Shown in pieces: positions 40,120 to 49,353 of a DNA stretch of 64,000 bases. Made by a program: the position numbers and the translations under genes. The notes below the pieces were generated by a model. That model saw only the letters and a list, made by a program, of their open reading frames with translations, had not been told where the DNA came from and did no database searches. The stretch is from Synechococcales cyanobacterium GL140_1_metabat_312 (GTDB lineage: Bacteria; Cyanobacteriota; Cyanobacteriia; Leptolyngbyales; Leptolyngbyaceae): positions 35,251 through 99,250 of the forward strand of contig JANXWB010000028.1 in assembly GCA_025351345.1 (NCBI GenBank), given 5' to 3'. The number at the start of each line of letters is the position of its first letter. Positions within the stretch are counted from its first letter, which is position 1.

Positions 40120-40563
40120 GTGAATGCAGCAGAACAAGCAAATACTCTTGAAAATGTGACTAAGATTGCGACTGTTGTCAACATTTTTAAACGATCGTTT
40201 CCGGATTCCAAATCTGACCTAAAGCCTTGGGCTACAGATTTAGACACTCGTGAGCAGGTCGATCCTGATTCGATCGATATAGGATTTCACTTCCCTAACT
40301 GGAGTCGTCGGTATCAATGTCGTAGTGTGTTGGTGCAGGTGCGATTTTACCGTGATCCAGAGTCAAAGGAACGACGTGCCATAGGGGCGGAGGCCGCTGG
40401 TTTTAATCATGTGGGGGAGCAGTGGCGGCTCTCGACGGTAAAGGATTGGTGCTTTGTTGGGGCGGCCATACCGGAGGAGGAGGCTCAGAGTGCGCTGAAG
40501 GTTTTTTGTCGTGAATTGTTAACAGTATTTAATCATCGCGAGTCGGATACATCTCCGGTTTAG
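40120..40563 (+). CDS. Conserved-looking hypothetical protein
   Basis: About 147 residues. The ribosome site AAGGAG at 40106-40111 fits the GTG at 40120 better than the GTG at 40111. The protein is soluble and has a compact middle (PDSIDIGFHFPNWSRRYQCR and VLVQVRFYRD) with a final aromatic-rich helix. I do not recognise a named family; the style resembles cyanobacteria-only small proteins. It is convergent with the GT2 gene, and an inverted repeat lies between them. Confidence 0.6.
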   Translation: MNAAEQANTLENVTKIATVVNIFKRSFPDSKSDLKPWATDLDTREQVDPDSIDIGFHFPNWSRRYQCRSVLVQVRFYRDPESKERRAIGAEAAGFNHVGEQWRLSTVKDWCFVGAAIPEEEAQSALKVFCRELLTVFNHRESDTSPV

Positions 40564-40583
40564 CGTTCAGTGTATGGGCACAT

Positions 40584-40623
40584 AAAAAATCAGCCATGCC
40601 TACGATCGGACATGACTGGATTT
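40584..40623 (-). terminator. Intrinsic terminator between convergent genes
   Basis: An imperfect stem (AAATCAGCCATG against CATGACTGGATTT, one bulge and one mismatch) has a CGATCG-containing loop. On the minus strand it is followed by a T-run, so it should terminate the GT2 glycosyltransferase transcript. It may also serve the plus-strand gene weakly. Confidence 0.6.
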
Positions 40624-40678
40624 AGGGGTCTATCAATTAGCTAAGCCATCAAAATATTTACATCGCACAATAGCTCCA

Positions 40679-42208
40679 TCATTCGGCAAGCTGCGAAATC
40701 GGCTTGAGAACTTTTTTCTCCTTAACATTGCGCTTCGTCACAACCCATTCTGTGTTACCTAGCAAATGGTCATACACAGCAATAATTGCGATCATGCTCT
40801 TGAATACGCAATAGAACGGAATGAAGAAGCAATACACGAGATACGCCCAAGATGGCTGAGGATTTTCTTTGTGGCGAACGATCCAGGCAGCGATCGCTTG
40901 GGTGGGTCCACTCAGTAAGGTCAACGCGGTTGTGATCCAAAAATAAACTGGGTCAATTTCTGGCATATTGGTTCGGCTCAAACTTAAACTGAGCAAAATT
41001 GGAAATGTTTGAAGCGCTACAAAATGGAATGTTGCACTAAATACTAGCAACATTGTCCAGTAGCCTTTCTGCCAAGGATCCAAAAATGAAGATTTCAACA
41101 ATGGGATCTGATGTTCTATTGCAACTTCAGTCCAGCCCTGTGCCCACCGTTTACGCTGAGACCAAAATGACTTCAAGTCTTCCGGTGCAAGTTCAGTTGT
41201 AATAATGCGAGGATCGTGAACAATCTGGTGACCCTCTAGCATCGCTCGCAAACTAGCATCAATATCTTCCGTCAACATCTCGGGCGAAAATTTCACCTGC
41301 TTCAGACTTGAGGTTTTCCAATAGCCATTGGAACCGCAGAAAATTCCGGTATCAAATAACAATGACTTCGCCGGATGACTCGCGCCATACATGCACTCAA
41401 ATTCCACCGCAATCATTTGGGTCATAAAATTGAGACCAAAATTCCGAATCACATTCCGACCCTGAACTGCCGAATAACGTCCAGTCGAGAGCCAGTTCCA
41501 AGCAATTTCAAAACTGTCAGGACTAGGACGGTGATCCGCATCCAGAATTCCCGTGATTTCGCCTTTGACCATTTTCATTGCTGCATTCAGGTTTTCCGCC
41601 TTCGATCGGCTGCCCTCAACCCGCAACAATTTCAATTCAGGATTCCGGGCGGCTAGATCTGCAAGTTCGGCTTCGATCTCGGGTAAGTCGATCGGCGTGT
41701 TGTAGGCCAGTACTAATTCAAACCCAGACTCCGGGCGCTTCATGGTGTCGAGAATGTAGTTCAGCGTTTCTAAAATAATGCTTTGCTCGTTGGGCAAATA
41801 GGCTGCAACAACCAATGAACAACTCGGAAGCGCTTCGTTTAGGTTTGAACCGACGGGCAAAAAGAAGGCGGGATTGCGGCGCCGGAGTCTCAACACGCGT
41901 TGAATTAGTCCGAGTTGGGGCCGTTTGCTGACGCGTTTTGAACTGTATGTGACGGCGGTTGCGATCGCTTCTCCCATGACAATGATGGAGGTGACAAAGT
42001 ACAACACTGGAATCATCCAATGAAGTGCTAAGAGATTGCCTTGATTATGCAAAATGAAGGTGTAGACGATCGCAGGAAAGCCGATCACCACAACATGCGT
42101 AAAAATGATTTTGTCGAGAATAGTCCCGAACATTACAAAGGAAGATTTAAATGGGTTGGGGAATCGTAAGTTTCTCAACATTTGGTTTCTGGATAGACCC
42201 TTTCGCAT
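40679..42208 (-). CDS. Family 2 processive-type membrane glycosyltransferase
   Basis: A 509-residue membrane glycosyltransferase of the cellulose/chitin/PNAG-synthase-like GT2 type. It has two N-terminal hydrophobic segments (about 33-55 and 62-85), a catalytic domain with DADHRP (D223, D225) and LTEDID (about 312-317), the QRKRW motif at 351-355, and then several C-terminal membrane helices. These motifs mark processive beta-glycan synthases. No BcsB, PilZ or export partner lies alongside, and the PilZ domain is absent, so the polymer is unknown. It ends before a minus-strand terminator hairpin. Confidence 0.88.
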   Translation of the reverse strand: MRKGLSRNQMLRNLRFPNPFKSSFVMFGTILDKIIFTHVVVIGFPAIVYTFILHNQGNLLALHWMIPVLYFVTSIIVMGEAIATAVTYSSKRVSKRPQLGLIQRVLRLRRRNPAFFLPVGSNLNEALPSCSLVVAAYLPNEQSIILETLNYILDTMKRPESGFELVLAYNTPIDLPEIEAELADLAARNPELKLLRVEGSRSKAENLNAAMKMVKGEITGILDADHRPSPDSFEIAWNWLSTGRYSAVQGRNVIRNFGLNFMTQMIAVEFECMYGASHPAKSLLFDTGIFCGSNGYWKTSSLKQVKFSPEMLTEDIDASLRAMLEGHQIVHDPRIITTELAPEDLKSFWSQRKRWAQGWTEVAIEHQIPLLKSSFLDPWQKGYWTMLLVFSATFHFVALQTFPILLSLSLSRTNMPEIDPVYFWITTALTLLSGPTQAIAAWIVRHKENPQPSWAYLVYCFFIPFYCVFKSMIAIIAVYDHLLGNTEWVVTKRNVKEKKVLKPISQLAE

Positions 42209-42513
42209 AATAGTGTTGTCAAAAGCAAGGGGGAAATGAGTATCAATACTTAGTGTAATGCACCCTATGTAAAGCTGTATGTAGCATACTCCATGAATCC
42301 AAAAGCAGGAGCATCCCTATAGTGATCCGAGCTAACGATCGGGGTTTCCGGAAATCATGCCTAAGTTCGTCATTTGTTAATGGGTCATTACATCAACTTT
42401 AACCTGTGACTAATTTGCAAAAAATTCTACTAAAAAACCGCCAGCAATCAAATACTGACGGTTTTATCAAGTTAATTCAGATCTCAAAATCTAATTAATC
42501 AGACTCTAATGAG
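42209..42513. other. Intergenic region between ftsH and the GT2 gene
   Basis: There are 305 bases. It holds the ftsH terminator near its right end (42432-42465) and presumably the GT2 promoter near 42220-42260. Nothing else is recognised. Confidence 0.4.
42432..42465 (-). terminator. Intrinsic terminator of ftsH
   Basis: The stem AAAACCGcCAG pairs with CTGaCGGTTTT with one mismatch. On the minus strand the right side runs into TTTTTT. It lies about 50 bases after the ftsH stop. Confidence 0.8.
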
Positions 42514-44412
42514 TTAGATACGAGCCATAACTTGTGCTTTTTCGGGAACAGTTGTGTATTCTGCAACAATCTGACGAAGTTCATCCCCTTCAATTGTTTC
42601 GCGCTCTACCAGCAAATCAACCAAGCGATCGATCACTTCGCGGTTTTCACGAACAATCTTCAGCGCCACTTCATAGCCATGTTCTGCAAGCATTCGCACT
42701 TGGGAATCAATCCGGGCTTGGATTTCTTCGGAGCATTCTGAACGGGTGGTCCAGTCGCGGCCTAAGAACACTTCGCCTTGCTGACTGCCTAGGGACACTG
42801 GACCCAAGTCCGACATGCCGTAGCGAGTCACCATTTGACGGGCTAAACCAGAAACCATCTGTAAGTCTCCACCTGCTCCTGTCGTTACTTCAGCATCACC
42901 AAAGACAACTTGTTCGGCTGCGCGTCCACCTAAAGCTCCGGCAATCCGGGCCATAAGCTGCGATCGTGACACTAGACCAGAGTCTTCACTTGGCATGAAC
43001 CAGGTTAAGCCTTTCGCTTGTCCCCGAGGAATTAAGGTAACTTTCTGGACTGGATCGTGGTCTTTGACTAAGGTGCCAACGATCGCATGACCAATTTCAT
43101 GGTAAGCAATCAAACGCTTGCTCTTGCTGTCGGTCAGCGGTGTGCCTTCCATTCCAGCAACGACACGATCGACCGCTGCATCGATTTCATCCATCGTGAT
43201 CGCATCTTTACGACGACGGGCGGTGAGAATTGCAGCCTCGTTTAAAAGGTTGGCAAGATCGGCACCCGAGAACCCAGGAGTCCGACGAGCAATAGTATCC
43301 AGGGAAATATCATCCCCTATTTTTTTGTTGCGGGCATGAACTTGCAAGACTTCCAAGCGACCCTTGATATCGGGAACATCGACTTGCACTTGACGATCGA
43401 AACGACCGGGACGAAGCAATGCCGCATCCAAGACATCCGCTCGGTTGGTGGCCGCGACAATGATGATGCCGGAGTTTCCTTCAAAACCATCCATTTCCGT
43501 TAGGAGTTGGTTGAGGGTTTGTTCACGTTCGTCGTTTCCGCCGCCAATTCCAGCGCCACGTTGACGACCAACCGCATCAATTTCATCGATAAAGATAATG
43601 CAAGGTGCGTTTTCTTTGGCTTTTTTGAACAAGTCACGAACGCGAGATGCGCCGACTCCGACAAACATTTCAACAAATTCAGATCCAGAGATGCTGAAGA
43701 ATGGTACGCCCGATTCTCCGGCGATCGCTTTGGCCAAAAGTGTTTTACCCGTTCCCGGAGGTCCGACAAGCAACACACCCTTGGGGATTTTTGCACCGAT
43801 CGCACTGAATTTCTCAGGGGTTTTCAGGAAGGTCACGACTTCTTGAAGCTCTTCTTTAGCTTCTTCAATCCCGGCAACATCGTCAAACATCACGCCTGTT
43901 TTAGCATCCATTTGGAAGCGCGCCTTGGATTTACCAAAGTTCATCGCTTGTCCAGGACCACCCGGCATATTGTTCGATCGGCGGAACAAGAAAAACAAAC
44001 CCGACAGCAAGATAATCGGGAACACCAAATTGCCCAAAATGCCCAAGAGAGCGCCATCGTTGCCTATGGGATGGGAATCTAATTCAACATTGGAATCGCG
44101 CAATCGGGCAATTAGATCTGGTGAACTACCGGGTAAATCGACCCGTAGCCGTTGCACCCGGTTATCCAATTCAGGATCAATCGCTTCCACAATTGCCGTC
44201 CGTCCGCCATCGTACAGATCAACGCTCTTGACGCGTTTAGCATCTAGATATTCCAGAAACCGCCCGTAGGTCATCCGAGTGCTGGCCGCATTGCGGGCGG
44301 TATTATTTGCCGGGTTCGTGGTCATGGGCATGAACGAACTCTGCCAGATAAAAAATCCGACAACAATAGTAGGTAGTGCCCACAGCAGAACAGTCTTCAG
44401 AGTTGGTTTCAT
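42514..44412 (-). CDS. ftsH: ATP-dependent zinc metalloprotease FtsH
   Basis: A 632-residue membrane AAA protease that degrades damaged membrane proteins; in cyanobacteria this includes photosystem II D1 turnover. Two membrane helices (about 8-25 and 120-143) flank a periplasmic domain. Key sites are Walker A GPPGTGKT at 217-224, Walker B IIFIDEID at 272-279, the second region of homology [20 protein letters not shown], and the zinc motif HEIGH at 438-442. The zinc motif usually reads HExGH, so Ile here is acceptable. Cyanobacteria have several FtsH paralogues, and I cannot say which one this is. Confidence 0.97.
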   Translation of the reverse strand: MKPTLKTVLLWALPTIVVGFFIWQSSFMPMTTNPANNTARNAASTRMTYGRFLEYLDAKRVKSVDLYDGGRTAIVEAIDPELDNRVQRLRVDLPGSSPDLIARLRDSNVELDSHPIGNDGALLGILGNLVFPIILLSGLFFLFRRSNNMPGGPGQAMNFGKSKARFQMDAKTGVMFDDVAGIEEAKEELQEVVTFLKTPEKFSAIGAKIPKGVLLVGPPGTGKTLLAKAIAGESGVPFFSISGSEFVEMFVGVGASRVRDLFKKAKENAPCIIFIDEIDAVGRQRGAGIGGGNDEREQTLNQLLTEMDGFEGNSGIIIVAATNRADVLDAALLRPGRFDRQVQVDVPDIKGRLEVLQVHARNKKIGDDISLDTIARRTPGFSGADLANLLNEAAILTARRRKDAITMDEIDAAVDRVVAGMEGTPLTDSKSKRLIAYHEIGHAIVGTLVKDHDPVQKVTLIPRGQAKGLTWFMPSEDSGLVSRSQLMARIAGALGGRAAEQVVFGDAEVTTGAGGDLQMVSGLARQMVTRYGMSDLGPVSLGSQQGEVFLGRDWTTRSECSEEIQARIDSQVRMLAEHGYEVALKIVRENREVIDRLVDLLVERETIEGDELRQIVAEYTTVPEKAQVMARI

Positions 44413-44751
44413 AGAGTCAATACGCTCTTAAGGTTTGAATGCAACGGCTTAGAGAAAAACTTTGCCCTATTGGATGAATCCACTTTAGATTCGCAAATCT
44501 TGTGGATCCACCGTCTAATGGATAATCGTTTAATCCTGAGAACATTTGTTAACTTAATTTAACATTAATCATTAACCTTCGGGAATCAAGGTTGAGCTTC
44601 GGACTCCCGAACTAGCGACAAAGATCTGGCAGTCCCGGCTTGTGAATCTGAAAAGCGACGATCGGTCTCTACCGCGCTAAGCTAAATTCCTAAGTGGACG
44701 ACTGACGTAAATACTGACGGCTGCGAATTCCGTGCGAAGGGAAAAGGTTTC
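44413..44751. other. Divergent promoter region between ftsH and the SNF2 helicase
   Basis: There are 339 bases with two divergent gene starts. It contains a two-part hairpin at 44478-44507. No other feature is supported. Confidence 0.4.
44478..44507. repeat. Two-part hairpin in the ftsH upstream region
   Basis: ATCCAC pairs with GTGGAT, and inside it AGATT pairs with AATCT around a CGCA loop, with a small internal loop between. It lies 66 bases upstream of the ftsH ATG, so it could fold in the ftsH leader or bind a regulator. No T-run follows. Confidence 0.4.
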
Positions 44752-47700
44752 ATGACTGTTATTCAAGGAAATTGGCTGCTAACCATCGCTCCAGACCGTA
44801 CTCCAGACCGTGGCGTACCCGATGCGAAATTCTTTCTGTGGGCCGAAGAGTGGCGGAGCGGTGTAATTGCGGAAGAATCGATCGGGAATTCAGCTAACCC
44901 TCTGTCGCATCCTCTGCATCCTTATAGTATGAGCAGCGAGAGCTTAGGGAATTGGCTGAAGCAACAAACCCTCTGTCCGCTATCGGCTCAGACTACATTC
45001 AGGAGTGAAACTTGCACTATTTCATTACCAACGGTTGACGGATTGCCGATCATTTCTGAACAAACCGATCGAGAAGCTGAGTCGATCGTGTTACAACCTT
45101 GGTCTGTTCAAGGCATTTCACTTTCTGTTTCTGAGGCTTATCACTGGTTGTCCCGTTTACCGCTGCATTGCCAAGACACTTCATGGGCGTGGATGAGCGA
45201 CAGTTTGTTGTACTGGGTACATATGGTGCGGTGGAGCATGAGCTTGATGGTGCGGGGGAAATATTTGCCGCAGGTATTGGGTGAAAAGCGTTCTGTAGCT
45301 TACTGGACTGTTCTTCTCGATAGTGCAATAGATCAATCCCATTTGCAGCATTTTGTCCAAAGCTTTCCCCCGAGTTGCCGTTTTTATGGGTTGGAATCTG
45401 AGGAATTGTTGCCCCTTCAACGATCGCAGGATCTGAAAATTTACTTGATGACGGTGTTGGATACGGTGATTAACCATGCGGTGCGATCGGTTGCCCCGGT
45501 AATTACGCCGACTCCCAGTCTCAGTCCTTGGCTAAAACCAGCTGAAACTCAGGTATCGAGGACGATCGCGGCGACCTTAGCGCCCCAGCTTGAGGCTTGG
45601 TATGCGCCGTTGCAAGATGCGAGTCGGGCATTTCGGGTAGCGGTTAAGTTGAATCCTCCGCAGTATGGGGCGAGGGAATGGCAGTTGGAGTATGGGTTGC
45701 AGGCGGTGACAGATTCGCGGATTTGGATGACAGCGGCGCAGGTTTGGAAGTCCCCCGCATCTCGGTTGGAATGGTCGGGACTGCGACTGAACGATCCCCA
45801 CGAGACATTTTTAGCGGGGTTAGGCAATGCCTCGAAACTGTTTCCAATATTGGAATCTAGCCTCAGAACCTCTCGGCCAATGCAGGCAATTTTGGATGCA
45901 AATCAAGCCTATGAATTCATCCGATCGGTGCGCTTTAAATTGCAAGATCATGGCATTGGGGTCGTATTGCCAGCGGGTTTGAGCGATCGTCAAGAGAATA
46001 CGCGATTTGGGCTTAAGCTATCTGCCGATTTGCCTAAACTCAAAGGGGAACAGCCGCGAATAGGATTGCAAGGGCTATTGAATTTTAAATGGGATCTCGC
46101 GATCGGGAAGCAGACCATTAGTAAGGCAGAATTTGAGCGTCTGGTGGCCCTGAAAATGCCGATCGTTGAAATTAATGGCGAATGGGTTGAACTCAAACCT
46201 CAGGATATTCGGGCGGCTCAGGCATTTTTTGACCATCGCAAAGTCAATCCAACACTGACCTTGGAAGATGTGCTGAGAATTGGATCGGGCGATGGAAAAA
46301 TTATTGAAAAGTTGACGGTTGTAGACTTTGAAGCGTCGGGAGTACTGCAAGAATTACTTCAAACGCTACAGAACAATCAAACGCCCGATCCCATTTCTCC
46401 CGCTGGATTGAATGGCACCTTGCGACCGTATCAAAGCCGAGGGGCTGGCTGGCTAGCCTTTCTGGAGCGCTGGGGATTGGGCGCTTGTCTTGCGGATGAT
46501 ATGGGATTGGGGAAAACGGTTCAGTTTTTGACCTTGATGCTGCATTTAAAAGAACAAAACGCGCTAACGGGACCAACATTATTAATTTGCCCAACCTCTG
46601 TAATGGGAAACTGGGAGCGAGAGGTGCGGAAATTTGCGCCGGGTTTGACGGTGTTGTTACATCACGGACCGGGGCGATCGCAAGGCCCAAATTTTGTGAC
46701 GCGCAGCCGAAAGATCGATCTCGTAATCACTAGTTATGCTCTCGTTACTCGCGACATCAATACCCTGAAACCGATTTCTTGGCGTGGTTTAGTGCTTGAC
46801 GAAGCGCAGAATATTAAAAATGCGGATTCCAAACAAACCCAGTCTGTCCGAGAACTCACAGGACAATTTCGGATTGCCTTAACCGGAACGCCTGTGGAAA
46901 ACCGTCTTTCTGAACTTTGGTCCATTATGGAATTTCTGAATCCGGGCTATCTCGGATCTAAACAATTTTTCCAACGACGATTTGCGATTCCGATCGAAAA
47001 ATATGGCGACACCATGTCATTACAGATGCTGCGGAGTATGGTGCAGCCGTTTCTATTACGTCGTTTGAAAACCGATCGGACTATCATTCAAGATTTGCCA
47101 GACAAACAAGAAATGACAGTGTTTTGCAATCTTGCCACAGCTCAAGCAGCTCTTTACCAAACCGTTGTCGATCAATCTTTGTCTGATATTGACGATGCGG
47201 AAGGCATTCAACGACGCGGTATGATTTTGGCATTATTAACCAAGCTCAAACAACTTTGCAATCATCCTGGACTTATTGATAAAGAGAATGAAGCTAATAT
47301 TCTAACTTTAACCCATGATTCTGGCAAGCTAAAGCGATTAGTCGAGATGCTGGAGGTGGTGATGTCGGAAGGCGATCGGGTATTGATTTTCACGCAGTTT
47401 GCAGAATGGGGAAAGCAATTGCAAAAGTTGCTGGCCCATGAATTCAATGAAGAAGTATTGTTTCTGTATGGCAGTACACCACGGATTAAACGAGAGGAAA
47501 TGGTCGATCGGTTTCAGCACGATCCAAATGCACCTAAGATTCTGATTTTGTCATTAAAAGCGGGCGGTGTTGGCTTGAATTTAACCCGTGCAAATCATGT
47601 GTTTCATTTCGATCGGTGGTGGAATCCGGCGGTGGAGAATCAGGCGACCGATCGGGCATTTCGGATTGGACAAACCCGTAATGTACAAGTTCACAAGTTT

Positions 47701-47865
47701 GTTTGTATTGGCACATTGGAGGAAAAGATTCACGACATGATCGAAAGCAAAAAGGCACTGGCCGATCAGGTCGTTGGGGCAGGAGAGTCTTGGATTACGG
47801 ATCTTGATACGGATCAGCTTCGCAAACTTTTAGTCTTCGATCGAAGTTCGATGATTACGGAATAA
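44752..47865 (+). CDS. SNF2-family DEAD/DEAH-box helicase
   Basis: A 1037-residue SWI2/SNF2 ATPase, a DNA translocase. The first ~540 residues carry the bacterial SNF2-associated domain. The ATPase core follows: DDMGLGKT at about 582-589, DEAQN at about 682, LTGTPVEN, LLRRLKTDR, and the C-terminal helicase motif QATDRAFRIGQ at about 964. No bromodomain, SWIM zinc finger or nuclease is seen. Bacterial members are implicated in transcription recycling (RapA-like) or in DNA repair and defence; no defence partner is adjacent. It is convergent with the DUF58 gene. Confidence 0.94.
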   Translation: MTVIQGNWLLTIAPDRTPDRGVPDAKFFLWAEEWRSGVIAEESIGNSANPLSHPLHPYSMSSESLGNWLKQQTLCPLSAQTTFRSETCTISLPTVDGLPIISEQTDREAESIVLQPWSVQGISLSVSEAYHWLSRLPLHCQDTSWAWMSDSLLYWVHMVRWSMSLMVRGKYLPQVLGEKRSVAYWTVLLDSAIDQSHLQHFVQSFPPSCRFYGLESEELLPLQRSQDLKIYLMTVLDTVINHAVRSVAPVITPTPSLSPWLKPAETQVSRTIAATLAPQLEAWYAPLQDASRAFRVAVKLNPPQYGAREWQLEYGLQAVTDSRIWMTAAQVWKSPASRLEWSGLRLNDPHETFLAGLGNASKLFPILESSLRTSRPMQAILDANQAYEFIRSVRFKLQDHGIGVVLPAGLSDRQENTRFGLKLSADLPKLKGEQPRIGLQGLLNFKWDLAIGKQTISKAEFERLVALKMPIVEINGEWVELKPQDIRAAQAFFDHRKVNPTLTLEDVLRIGSGDGKIIEKLTVVDFEASGVLQELLQTLQNNQTPDPISPAGLNGTLRPYQSRGAGWLAFLERWGLGACLADDMGLGKTVQFLTLMLHLKEQNALTGPTLLICPTSVMGNWEREVRKFAPGLTVLLHHGPGRSQGPNFVTRSRKIDLVITSYALVTRDINTLKPISWRGLVLDEAQNIKNADSKQTQSVRELTGQFRIALTGTPVENRLSELWSIMEFLNPGYLGSKQFFQRRFAIPIEKYGDTMSLQMLRSMVQPFLLRRLKTDRTIIQDLPDKQEMTVFCNLATAQAALYQTVVDQSLSDIDDAEGIQRRGMILALLTKLKQLCNHPGLIDKENEANILTLTHDSGKLKRLVEMLEVVMSEGDRVLIFTQFAEWGKQLQKLLAHEFNEEVLFLYGSTPRIKREEMVDRFQHDPNAPKILILSLKAGGVGLNLTRANHVFHFDRWWNPAVENQATDRAFRIGQTRNVQVHKFVCIGTLEEKIHDMIESKKALADQVVGAGESWITDLDTDQLRKLLVFDRSSMITE

Positions 47866-47945
47866 GTCTATGTTGTTATAGTTTATTTAAATTCAGATCT
47901 TGACTAGGATTAGATATAATTCTCATACATTAGAATATCACAACA

Positions 47946-49277
47946 CTAAAGTTGATTTCGCATTTTAAGTTGAAGATAACGATCGACTAATTGATCGGAA
48001 ATTTGATTAACGGGCGCATCTAAGACTAAAACACCTTTACGCTTTAATTGTTCAAAGGCAACCCGACGTTGAGCTAATAGATCTAATGCTACCGATTGTT
48101 CGTAGGCCGCTGTCAGCCGATCGTCCCTGTCTTCGGAACTCTGTGCAATACGATCGATTTCGGGATCTCGCAATGCCACACAGAATGGTAAATAGCGCGG
48201 AGCCAATCGTCCCAAGGCAACGAGTAGTTCTGAAGATGCAGTAGTATCGATTAAATCGGTAATGACAACGACCAATGCTCGCCTCGATTGTTGACTCAAA
48301 ATAGAATTAACTGAAGTCAAATAATCGGGTTCTGTTAAATCAGGTTGAATAGGCGTAAGTTTCTCTAACAACTGCTGAAAATGGGCTTCTCCTCGCTGCG
48401 GTGGAATCCAAGTATGAATGGCTCGATCAAATACCGCTACTCCCACCCGATCGCCCCGTTTAATTCCGGTTAAAGCTAAAGCCAACGCTGCATTCAAACC
48501 CCAATCAAACCGTTGTAATGATTCAACATTTGCGGTCATCAGCCGTCCACGATCGAGCATGATGATCATTGTTTGTTCTTGTTCAGGCTCCAGAACCCTT
48601 ACCAAAGGACGACTTCGCCGCGCCGTCGCTTTCCAATCAATCAATCGAGGATCATCGCCTTCACCATATTCCCGAAGTTCCGCAAATTCTGTACCAATTC
48701 CAAATTTACGCCGTTGTTTGAGTGCGCCGGAGGTCTGCAATGCTAGACGAATCGTAAGCGATCGTAAGGCTAATAGATCAGGATAAACATTTACTAGTTC
48801 TGTTTCGTGAGTTTTCCAATCCATCCAAACCAAACCCCAAGGACTCAGTTGGCGCACTTGAATTTTGCCCCATTTATAAGCTCCGCGCAGGGTTGGCTTT
48901 GCAGTGTAGGTGAGCTGTTTGGTTTCGTGGGCTGCAATTTTGGTGGATAGAACAGTTTGAGAGACGGTGAAATGATCAAGGGGATAGCCATCTCGAATTT
49001 GAACGGTAGCAGGCTGATCGTCGGATTGTAAGACCAATGTGACGGGATTATCGCGGCCAATGGAAAGTTTTGACTGTGACTGACGAGTGACCCGTATTTT
49101 TTTATTGCTCCCATTCCAGAAATCTAATAATGCTAAAATTAAAATCACACTATCAAAAAGTAGCATTAGGACTAATGCAATTCCGATCGCATTTCCACTC
49201 CCACCCAATGCTGCAAAAACCGTCGCAACAAGACCACCGAGAGTGAGAAGTAGGTACGATCGAAGAGTTGGAATCAT
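47946..49277 (-). CDS. DUF58 domain-containing membrane protein
   Basis: A 443-residue protein with two N-terminal hydrophobic segments (about 7-28 and 30-52), an immunoglobulin-like middle, and the DUF58 hallmark GTEFAELREYGEGDDPRLIDWKATARR at about 190-220. A von Willebrand A-like fold follows, with MIIMLDRGR in place of the usual DxSxS metal site. DUF58 proteins normally sit beside a MoxR ATPase and a transglutaminase-like protein. Here the partner, 76 bases upstream on the same strand, is a very large polytopic membrane protein instead. The function is unknown. Confidence 0.9.
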   Translation of the reverse strand: MIPTLRSYLLLTLGGLVATVFAALGGSGNAIGIALVLMLLFDSVILILALLDFWNGSNKKIRVTRQSQSKLSIGRDNPVTLVLQSDDQPATVQIRDGYPLDHFTVSQTVLSTKIAAHETKQLTYTAKPTLRGAYKWGKIQVRQLSPWGLVWMDWKTHETELVNVYPDLLALRSLTIRLALQTSGALKQRRKFGIGTEFAELREYGEGDDPRLIDWKATARRSRPLVRVLEPEQEQTMIIMLDRGRLMTANVESLQRFDWGLNAALALALTGIKRGDRVGVAVFDRAIHTWIPPQRGEAHFQQLLEKLTPIQPDLTEPDYLTSVNSILSQQSRRALVVVITDLIDTTASSELLVALGRLAPRYLPFCVALRDPEIDRIAQSSEDRDDRLTAAYEQSVALDLLAQRRVAFEQLKRKGVLVLDAPVNQISDQLVDRYLQLKMRNQL

Positions 49278-49353
49278 AATGGTATTAAATAGTTCTTAAT
49301 CTTATTCTATACGAAATCAACTAGTCTCGATCGGCTGACCCATCAATTAAAAA

